Origin: Mycobacterium sp.
Lineage (GTDB): Bacteria > Actinomycetota > Actinomycetes > Mycobacteriales > Mycobacteriaceae
Length of the DNA: 11,604 nt
Direction of reading: 5' to 3'
Assembly: GCA_029256565.1 (NCBI GenBank)
Contig: JAQSXQ010000018.1
Location: 1-11,604, forward strand
The notes beneath the pieces are model-generated. The model did no database searches. It worked only from the letters and a program-made list of their open reading frames with translations, and had not been told where the DNA came from. The translations under genes and the position numbers were made by a program. Positions 7,175-11,604 of this stretch are shown here, one piece after another (position 1 is the first letter of the stretch; every line of letters starts with the position of its first letter).

Positions 7175-7199
7175 GTTTCTTCGGGTTTTCGTTGGGTAA
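7175..7199 (+). promoter_or_regulatory. SigF-type stress promoter
   Basis: GTTT (7175-7178), a 15-bp spacer, then GGGTAA (7194-7199). This fits the mycobacterial SigF consensus (GTTT-N15-17-GGGTA) known from general stress and stationary-phase genes. It would start a leader of about 70 nt ahead of the three-gene membrane operon at 7279-9136. Confidence 0.7.
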
Positions 7200-7217
7200 G
7201 CCGCCTTACGAGCACGT

Positions 7218-7256
7218 CAATTCGAGCCGGGCACCAGCCCGGTGCACCTCGAATTG
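7218..7256 (+). promoter_or_regulatory. Long leader hairpin of the three-gene operon
   Basis: CAATTCGAG (7218-7226) pairs perfectly with CTCGAATTG (7248-7256). Inside, CCGGGC (7227-7232) pairs with GCCCGG (7237-7242) around an ACCA loop, leaving a 5-nt bulge (7243-7247). This gives 15 base pairs in total. It lies in the predicted SigF leader, 22 nt before the start codon, with an AAGGGA-like ribosome site (about 7268-7274) just outside the stem. There is no T tract, so it is probably an mRNA stabiliser, processing site or translational control element rather than a terminator. Confidence 0.65.
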
Positions 7257-7278
7257 CAACCCGAACGAAGGGAAGCAC

Positions 7279-8121
7279 ATGTCTCTACCCAACGATCCCC
7301 CTCTCTACGGTGGTGTTGCACCCGCGCCGCGCGTTCATCCCGCCGGCCCTCCGCCACTCGGCAACCAGGGTGGCTACGACGCGCAGCGCGAGGCGCCGTC
7401 GACCACCGACGTGGCGAAGGACCAGGCTGCCGACGTGGCCGGTACGGCACGCGACGCAGGCAAGCACGTAGCCGGTGTCGCGGGCGAGCAGGCCGGCCAG
7501 GTCGCGTCCGAGGCAACGCACCAGGTCAAACAACTCGTGCACCAGACCAAGGGTGAACTCACCGAGCAGGCGGCCACCCAGCAGCAGCGGGTGGCAAGCG
7601 GATTGCGTTCGCTCAGCAAGGAACTCAGCACCATGGCGCAGGGTTCCGAGGAGTCCGGCATGGCCACCGACCTCGTGCATCAGGCCAGTGAGCGCACCAA
7701 CGCGGTGGCGTCCTGGCTGGAGCAACGGGAACCCGGCCACGTCCTCGACGAGGTGACCCGCTTCGCCCGGCAGCGCCCCGGCACGTTCCTGGCGCTCGCC
7801 GCGGGCGCCGGCCTGCTGGTCGGCCGTCTCGGCCGCGGTCTGAAGGCGGCCACCGACGACTCCAACGACGTCAACGACCAGACTCCGGCGCCCACCGGTC
7901 AGGCATATGCGCCAACCCCGACGCCGTACCCGCCGACGTCCGGCTACGGATACGACCCGGTCTCGGGTTACCCGCCCCCGTCGCCGACCGCCGGCTACCC
8001 GCAACAGTCACCGGTACATCCGCAGCCGCAGGCACCGGGTTATCAAGGGCCGCCGACTTATTCGCCGTCGCCGGCGCCCGGCTATCCCCAGGGTCCCGCG
8101 GGTAGGGATCTGACTCCATGA
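7279..8121 (+). CDS. Membrane-anchored LEA-like protein with Pro/Gly/Tyr-rich tail (DUF883/YqjD-like anchor)
   Basis: A 280-residue protein in four parts. Residues 1-40 are Pro/Gly-rich. Residues 42-145 are an Ala/Gln/Lys-rich amphipathic helix region of LEA or apolipoprotein character (AKDQAADVAGTARDAGKHVA and similar). Residues 166-188 are RPGTFLALAAGAGLLVGRLGRG, a hydrophobic anchor like the C-terminal segment of DUF883/YqjD proteins. The tail, 203-280, is full of GY and Pro with six GY dipeptides (SGYGYDPVSGYP, TAGYP, APGYQ, APGYP). I do not know a characterised orthologue. YqjD itself is an inner-membrane protein that binds ribosomes in stationary phase; transferring that role here is inference. 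I chose ATG 7279 for its GAAGGGA site. It is the first gene of a tightly coupled operon under a SigF-like promoter, and its stop overlaps the next start as ATGA. Confidence 0.85.
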   Translation: MSLPNDPPLYGGVAPAPRVHPAGPPPLGNQGGYDAQREAPSTTDVAKDQAADVAGTARDAGKHVAGVAGEQAGQVASEATHQVKQLVHQTKGELTEQAATQQQRVASGLRSLSKELSTMAQGSEESGMATDLVHQASERTNAVASWLEQREPGHVLDEVTRFARQRPGTFLALAAGAGLLVGRLGRGLKAATDDSNDVNDQTPAPTGQAYAPTPTPYPPTSGYGYDPVSGYPPPSPTAGYPQQSPVHPQPQAPGYQGPPTYSPSPAPGYPQGPAGRDLTP

Positions 8122-8540
8122 ATGCGCCCTACGGGGGTGCCGAGCACCCCAACGCACCCGCGCCGTCGTTGGGCGAACTCCTCGGCGAGGTCAGTAGCGA
8201 CCTCTCCGAACTCGTCCGCCAGGAACTGGCGCTGGCCAAGGCCGAGGCCACCCAAACCGCCTCCCGCGCGGGGAAGGGCGCCGGCATGCTCGCCGGCGCA
8301 GCCCTCGCCGGCTTCTTCGTACTGCTGTTCCTGTCCATCGCCGGCTGGTGGGCACTGGGCAACGTCATCGGTCGCTCCTGGTCAGCACTGGTGGTGATGC
8401 TCGTCTGGGCCGTCATCGCGGCCGTACTCGCCGTGCTGGGACGTTCCGCCCTGACCGCAGTCAAGGGACTGCCACGCACTACCGACACCGTCAAGCGCAT
8501 CCCCGATGCCCTGCACCCACGACCCGAGGAGACCCGATGA
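8118..8540 (+). CDS. DUF1469 / actinobacterial holin-X (YqjE-type) membrane protein
   Basis: A 140-residue protein matching the PF07332 pattern. A helical N-terminal stretch (SLGELLGEVSSDLSELVRQE, 17-36, then LALAKAEATQTASRAGKGAG) leads into two membrane helices (~55-78 and 88-108) and a short basic C-terminal tail (TVKRIPDALHPRPEETR). The family is called phage holin-like, but nothing phage-like surrounds it. E. coli YqjE belongs to the same family and is encoded next to the DUF883 protein YqjD, the same gene pairing as here. Its start overlaps the previous stop as ATGA, and its own stop overlaps the next start the same way, so the three proteins are probably made in fixed proportion and may work together at the membrane. 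The molecular role is unknown. Confidence 0.9.
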   Translation: MNAPYGGAEHPNAPAPSLGELLGEVSSDLSELVRQELALAKAEATQTASRAGKGAGMLAGAALAGFFVLLFLSIAGWWALGNVIGRSWSALVVMLVWAVIAAVLAVLGRSALTAVKGLPRTTDTVKRIPDALHPRPEETR

Positions 8541-9136
8541 CCACCAGCAACGACCCCGACGAGATCCGCGCCGAAATCGAACGCACGCGGAGCCGGCTCA
8601 GCACCAACGTCGACACCCTTGCGTACGAGGCGAAGCCCAGCACGATGGCCAAGCGTCAAGTCGGCAGAGTCAGCGGGGCCGTCGGCGGGCTCAGAGAACG
8701 CGTGATGGGCTCGGCCCAGGACACCACCTCGTCGCTCGGCGACACCGCGCAATCGGCGGTGTCCTCGGCGACCGACGCCGCGCAGTCCGCACCCTCGGCC
8801 GTGCGGCGTCAGACGCAGGGCAATCCCCTCGCCGCAGGGCTCGTCGCCTTCGGCGCCGGGCTCGTGGTGGCGTCGTTGATCCCGGCCAGCGAGAAGGAGC
8901 AGCAGGTTGCGGTCACGGTGAAGGACAAGGCGCAGCCTCTCCAGCAGGAAGTCACCGACATGGCCAAGGACGCGGCGCAGAATTTGAAGGATCCCGCGCA
9001 GCAGGCCGCCCAGGCGGTGAAGGACACGGCCACCGACGCGGCAGGCACCGTCAAGCAGGAAGGCACGTCCGCGGCGCAGGACGTCCAGGGTCACGCCCAG
9101 GACGCCAAGCATGCCGTCCAAGATCAGCAGCGGTAG
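8537..9136 (+). CDS. DUF3618 membrane-associated protein
   Basis: A 199-residue protein. Residues 7-35 (DPDEIRAEIERTRSRLSTNV and onward) are the DUF3618 signature. An Ala/Ser/Gln-rich helical linker follows. RQTQGNPLAAGLVAFGAGLVVASLIPAS (91-118) is a single hydrophobic segment like the DUF883 anchor, with the N-P before the helix. The C-terminal 80 residues are an LEA-like amphipathic repeat rich in KDxAxxAxxxVKD units (VKDKAQPLQQEV, AKDAAQNLKD, VKDTATDAAGTVKQ). A GAGGAG ribosome site precedes ATG 8537, which overlaps the previous stop by 4 bp. It is the last gene of the three-gene unit. No enzymatic residues are evident; a structural, membrane-stabilising or tethering role in stress is inferred only. 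Confidence 0.9.
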   Translation: MTTSNDPDEIRAEIERTRSRLSTNVDTLAYEAKPSTMAKRQVGRVSGAVGGLRERVMGSAQDTTSSLGDTAQSAVSSATDAAQSAPSAVRRQTQGNPLAAGLVAFGAGLVVASLIPASEKEQQVAVTVKDKAQPLQQEVTDMAKDAAQNLKDPAQQAAQAVKDTATDAAGTVKQEGTSAAQDVQGHAQDAKHAVQDQQR

Positions 9137-9145
9137 CGCCTACCG
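9131..9145. terminator. Candidate bidirectional terminator hairpin across two stop codons
   Basis: CGGTAG-CGC-CTACCG is a perfect 6-3-6 inverted repeat. It contains the TAG stop of the DUF3618 gene and the TAG stop of the converging gene. With a two-base bulge the stem can extend through CAG/CTG. No T tract is present, which is normal for mycobacterial terminators. Confidence 0.45.
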
Positions 9146-9649
9146 GGGCTGGGCCGGGTTCTTCGCGGCGGTGATGGCCGATTCGACGGCCGAGAAGCAT
9201 TCGGCGGCAGCGGGTTCGGTACCAAGCCCGACGTAGAAGCTGCCGGGCGAGTCGCCGGCGAGGCCGGAGATCGTGAAGCCGCCGGTCTCGCCGGTGACCG
9301 TGCCCAGCCGGGCGTCGAGTCCCGTCCCGGACACGACGGACGCGTGCGTCAACGGCAGCGACAGCACTGACGTCCCACGCTTGGCCCCGTCGATGGCGAC
9401 GAGGAGGTGGGTCGGGTGCAGCACGACGATGGTGTCGTGCTCGGCGTCGGGGTCGGACGGATTCGCTCTGCGCCGCAGCAGCTTTCCCAGCCCCGAGCCC
9501 GACGGCAGGTTCTCGCTGTGCGTCAGCCACGCCTGCACGTCGTTCAGGATGAGCTGGTGCGAGTCGGCGTGAGCCGTGAGCTTCTCGCGGACGTGGGCGG
9601 CGAGGTCGCCGATCGTCGCCGGGCGGGTGTGACGCGCGTACATCGGCAT
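9140..9649 (-). CDS. Conserved hypothetical protein with PH-like pattern
   Basis: A soluble protein of 169 residues from ATG 9649. The N-terminal third is helical (TIGDLAAHVREKLTAHADSH). The rest alternates strands: HDTIVVLHPTHLLVAI, SVLSLPLTHASV, GGFTISGLAG, GSFYVGLG. It ends in an amphipathic helix (AAAECFSAVESAITAAKN). This strand pattern plus final helix resembles bacterial PH-like domains, but that is a weak structural guess and I do not recognise the family. No cysteine clusters or catalytic motifs are seen. GTG 9664 and ATG 9643 are other possible starts. I favour 9649 because a GATACT -10-like element ends 6 nt before it, which would give a leaderless transcript. It follows the second tetR gene by about 33 bp on the same strand, so it may be co-transcribed. 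Confidence 0.65.
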   Translation of the reverse strand: MPMYARHTRPATIGDLAAHVREKLTAHADSHQLILNDVQAWLTHSENLPSGSGLGKLLRRRANPSDPDAEHDTIVVLHPTHLLVAIDGAKRGTSVLSLPLTHASVVSGTGLDARLGTVTGETGGFTISGLAGDSPGSFYVGLGTEPAAAECFSAVESAITAAKNPAQPR

Positions 9650-9682
9650 GCACGCAGTATCCACCCGGGTTGACGTCGTCGG

Positions 9683-10258
9683 CTACGGCTCGAGCTGGCG
9701 GGCCACGTCGCCGACCCGGCGCACGACGTCTGTCGCCACGTCCTCGAACGACCGGCGCTCGTCGGCTCTGATCCATCGGGCGAACGCAATGCCGAATGCC
9801 ATGACGCTGAGTTGCGCCACCACGTCTGCCGTCAGGTCGTCGACGCCGCGTTCCGTCAGAGCGTCCTCGAGGGCGCGTCCGAGGCGAACGAGTTTGTGCG
9901 CTTCGCGTTCCTGCAGTGCGGGATTGTCGTCGATCACGGATTGGCGCATGCGTGAGTACGGCCGGCGGTCGTCGGGGAAGAAGGCCGCCGCGGAACGCAG
10001 GGCGCTGAGACTCAGCTCGATCGGGGACGCGGTCTGCGGTGCCTCGGCGACGCCGGCCACGAACGCGTCGGTCAACGACTGTTGGCCGTGGAACAGCACT
10101 TCGCGCTTGTCACTGAAGTGGCGGAAGAAGGTCCGTTCGGTGAGGCCCACCGCCTGAGCGATCTCAGCGGCCGTCGTCTGCTCGTAGCCGCGGGCGGCGA
10201 ACAGCTCCAGCGCCGCGTGCTGCAGCCGATCCGGAGTCCCGGGCACCCATCGCACCAT
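9683..10258 (-). CDS. TetR/AcrR-family transcriptional regulator
   Basis: A 191-residue regulator. The DNA-binding domain is residues 9-56: TPDRLQHAALELFAARGYEQ, then the helix-turn-helix TTAAEIAQAVGLTERTFFRHFSDKREVLF. RTFFRHFSDKREVLF is a very typical TetR recognition-helix and hinge sequence. The C-terminal half is helical and carries AFGIAFARWIRADE (~154-167), resembling regulators with a TetR_C_7-like domain; the ligand is unknown. It is divergent from an atypical SDR oxidoreductase with 84 bp between the starts. Two palindromes there are its probable operators. ATG 10258 has no ribosome site, but TACACT (minus strand, 10271-10266) ends 7 nt upstream, which suggests a leaderless mRNA. Confidence 0.92.
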   Translation of the reverse strand: MVRWVPGTPDRLQHAALELFAARGYEQTTAAEIAQAVGLTERTFFRHFSDKREVLFHGQQSLTDAFVAGVAEAPQTASPIELSLSALRSAAAFFPDDRRPYSRMRQSVIDDNPALQEREAHKLVRLGRALEDALTERGVDDLTADVVAQLSVMAFGIAFARWIRADERRSFEDVATDVVRRVGDVARQLEP

Positions 10259-10265
10259 GTCCGGA

Positions 10266-10271
10266 AGTGTA
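10266..10271 (-). promoter_or_regulatory. -10 element of the second tetR gene
   Basis: TACACT on the minus strand fits TAnnnT and is 7 nt from ATG 10258, predicting a leaderless transcript. Operator copy 1 at 10277-10289 lies just upstream, inside the promoter spacer. Confidence 0.45.
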
Positions 10272-10276
10272 GTGAT

Positions 10277-10289
10277 GGCAGTGACTGAC
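10277..10289. promoter_or_regulatory. Operator candidate for the second TetR, copy 1
   Basis: GGCAGT-G-ACTGAC is a 6-1-6 dyad with one mismatch. It differs from copy 2 only in the second base and the centre base. It lies 19 bp upstream of the tetR start. Confidence 0.6.
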
Positions 10290-10307
10290 TTCGAGGTGTA
10301 CGGTCAC

Positions 10308-10320
10308 GTCAGTAACTGAC
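10308..10320. promoter_or_regulatory. Operator candidate for the second TetR, copy 2
   Basis: GTCAGT-A-ACTGAC is a perfect 13-bp palindrome centred 31 bp from copy 1 and ending 22 bp before the SDR start codon, where bound repressor would block SDR transcription. Confidence 0.65.
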
Positions 10321-10342
10321 ATCGCTATCGAAGGGACACGTC

Positions 10343-11242
10343 ATGCACGTCTTCGTGACCGGAGCATCCGGTTGGATCGGTCGCGCGGTGGTCGACGACC
10401 TGCTGGCATCGGGCCACACCGTCACCGGGTTGGCCCGCTCCGATGACTCCGCCGCGGCTCTCGAAGCCAAGGGGGTCCGCGTCCGGCGGGGGGACCTCGA
10501 CGACCTCGACGGCATCCGGGCAGGTGCCGACGCGGCCGACGCCACGATTCACCTTGCCAACAAGCACGACTGGGCGAACATGGCGGCGTCGAACGCCGCC
10601 GAGCGTGGCGCGGTCGCAGCGATCGGCGACGCACTCGCCGGTACCGACCGGCCGTTGCTCCTCGCGTCCGGTCTCGCCGGCCTGAAGGACGGCGACCTAG
10701 CGACCGAGGACGACGCCTCCCCGTTCCACGGCCCCGACGCGCCCCGCGGGGGCACCGAGAACCTGGCGCTCGGCTTCGTCGAACGGGGCGTCCGGTCCGT
10801 GGCCGTGCGCTTCTCGCCCACCACGCACGGGACCGGCGACCACGGCTTCGTCGCCGCGCTGTGTGGGATCGCCCGCGAGCGAGGCGTGTCGGGCTACCCC
10901 GGCGAGGGACTCAACCGGTGGCCCGCCGTCCACGTCGTCGACGCCGCCCGCATGGTCGTGCTCGGCCTGGAGAAGGCGCCTGCCGGTGCCCGCCTGCACG
11001 CCGTGGCCGAGGAGGGGGTGCCCACCCGGGCGATCGCCGAGGCCATCGGCCGGGCGTTCGACTTGCCCGTCGCGGCCGTACCGACCGATCGCGTCGGGGA
11101 GCACTTCGGTTGGATCGGCGGCTTCTTCAGTAGCGACATGGCGGCGAGTAGCGCTGCGACGCAACGGCTTCTGGGATGGACACCGACCGGGCCCACCCTG
11201 ATCGACGACATCGACGGCGGCGCGTACCGGACGGCTCAGTAG
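10343..11242 (+). CDS. Atypical SDR-family NAD(P)-dependent oxidoreductase
   Basis: A 299-residue Rossmann-fold protein. The nucleotide motif TGASGWIG (6-13, TGxxGxxG) and the acidic segment GDLDD (50-54) mark an extended/atypical short-chain dehydrogenase. The middle has LLLASGLAG (105-113) with the usual Ser position, but no YxxxK at the expected place, where GGTENLALG (136-144) stands instead. The C-terminal part (DHGFVAALCGIARERGVSGYPGEGLNRWPAVHVVDAA, then HAVAEEGVPTRAIAEAIGR and GWTPTGP) is characteristic of the SDR_a5-like atypical subfamily, so the lack of the Tyr is probably a subfamily trait. The reaction is unknown. ATG 10343 follows a GAAGGGA ribosome site. It is divergent from and probably repressed by the neighbouring TetR. 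Its 3' end overlaps the converging PPOX gene by 7 bp. Confidence 0.9.
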   Translation: MHVFVTGASGWIGRAVVDDLLASGHTVTGLARSDDSAAALEAKGVRVRRGDLDDLDGIRAGADAADATIHLANKHDWANMAASNAAERGAVAAIGDALAGTDRPLLLASGLAGLKDGDLATEDDASPFHGPDAPRGGTENLALGFVERGVRSVAVRFSPTTHGTGDHGFVAALCGIARERGVSGYPGEGLNRWPAVHVVDAARMVVLGLEKAPAGARLHAVAEEGVPTRAIAEAIGRAFDLPVAAVPTDRVGEHFGWIGGFFSSDMAASSAATQRLLGWTPTGPTLIDDIDGGAYRTAQ

Positions 11243-11604
11243 ACGTAGCGACTCACCGTGTCCGGGTGGATGACCAGCCGAACCTGCTCCTCGGCGAGGA
11301 TCGCGGCAAGGTCGTCGGCCCGGACCGGGTCGTCGAGGTCCCAATAGCGTGCGGCCAGGCGGGCGGCCAGGTCGTGCCCACCGTCGGTCTCCACGGTGAC
11401 GCGTCCGGCCACCGACACCCAGCGCTCACGCTCACCCACCGGTGCGGCGACCACGATCGACGCACGGGGGTCGCGATGCGCTCGTCGCACCTTGAGAGTG
11501 TCCGGGCCGGTGAACAATTGGACGGTGCCGTCATCGGTGGCCTCGAACCACACCGGTCGCGGTTGCGGGGGCGTCGGCCCCGCGGCCATGGTGAGGAATC
11601 CGTG
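11236..11604 (-). CDS. PPOX-family (flavin/F420 split-barrel) protein, N-terminus outside window
   Basis: The frame is open from the right edge to TGA 11238-11236, about 122 residues. It shows the pyridoxamine-phosphate-oxidase-like split barrel: RPVWFEATDDGTVQLFTG, then KVRRAHRDPRASIVVAAP, then RWVSVAGRVTVETDGG, and a C-terminal helix-strand part ending VRLVIHPDTVSRYVY. In the family, HGxLxT...P.VRPVWF is the first strand pair. Here HGFLT is encoded upstream of the first in-frame ATG (11589), so the true start lies beyond 11604 and that Met is internal. Members bind FMN, F420 or heme and act in redox or cofactor handling; many mycobacterial ones use F420. The cofactor cannot be decided. It converges on the SDR gene, with its stop inside the last codons of that gene. 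Confidence 0.85.
   Translation of the reverse strand, partial: HGFLTMAAGPTPPQPRPVWFEATDDGTVQLFTGPDTLKVRRAHRDPRASIVVAAPVGERERWVSVAGRVTVETDGGHDLAARLAARYWDLDDPVRADDLAAILAEEQVRLVIHPDTVSRYVY

Noticed and set aside
7185..7199. GGTTT immediately before GGGTAA as the SigF -35
   Set aside because: The spacing is only about 5 bp. The GTTT at 7175 gives the correct 15-bp spacer and was used instead.
7285..8004. A 239-codon minus-strand frame
   Set aside because: It is antisense to the LEA-like gene, and its Arg/Gly composition mirrors that gene's codons.
8118..8540. Phage origin suggested by the holin-like name
   Set aside because: No lysin, capsid, integrase or attachment repeats lie nearby. The family is widespread as a chromosomal membrane protein.
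8129..9121. A 330-codon open frame on the minus strand
   Set aside because: It lies wholly antisense to the holin-X and DUF3618 genes, is Arg/Gly-rich without domain pattern, and has no ribosome site. Such frames are common opposite GC-rich Ala/Gln-rich genes.
10697..11344. A 215-codon minus-strand frame
   Set aside because: It is antisense to the SDR gene and overlaps the PPOX gene in another frame, with Gly/Arg-rich shadow composition.

Overview
The window looks like chromosomal DNA of a Mycobacterium/Mycolicibacterium-type actinobacterium. It is strongly G+C rich with G/C-ending codons. It carries mycobacteria-typical families: a DUF732 secreted protein, a GH16 enzyme resembling M. tuberculosis Rv0315, a DUF3618/holin-X membrane operon, and FAD-monooxygenase, TetR and PPOX families. 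I saw no insertion sequence, prophage, CRISPR array, rRNA or tRNA.

Left part (1-2350, minus strand): a secreted, probably Tat-exported GH16 glucanase-like enzyme is followed, overlapping its stop codon, by a multipass GT-C/GT39-type glycosyltransferase that runs off the left edge. The glycosyltransferase frame has no ATG, GTG or TTG start ahead of its catalytic loop. A divergent gap of about 410 bp leads to a small secreted DUF732 protein on the plus strand (2763-3110).

Metabolic block (3120-6433, minus strand): an FAD-dependent monooxygenase with a palindrome-bearing leader, a LysE/RhtB-type exporter, and a zinc alcohol dehydrogenase. The dehydrogenase is divergent from a TetR regulator (6520-7134). 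Two matching inverted repeats, TAATG-N10-CATTA, lie exactly 40 bp apart in their shared promoter region, so this reads as a self-contained TetR-controlled alcohol/aldehyde module.

Central operon (7279-9136, plus strand): three genes joined by two ATGA start/stop overlaps. They encode a membrane-anchored LEA-like protein with a Pro/Gly/Tyr-rich tail, a DUF1469/holin-X two-helix membrane protein, and a DUF3618 protein. Upstream are a SigF-type promoter (GTTT-N15-GGGTAA) and a 39-nt leader hairpin. The set resembles, by family, the enterobacterial stationary-phase yqjD-yqjE genes, and is the best candidate here for an under-described system (envelope or ribosome tethering under stress; inferred).

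Right part: a conserved hypothetical protein with a PH-like pattern and a second TetR regulator (minus strand). The regulator is divergent from an atypical SDR oxidoreductase (10343-11242), with a second pair of operator-like palindromes between them. A PPOX-family protein converges on the SDR gene, overlaps its end by 7 bp, and is cut by the right edge.
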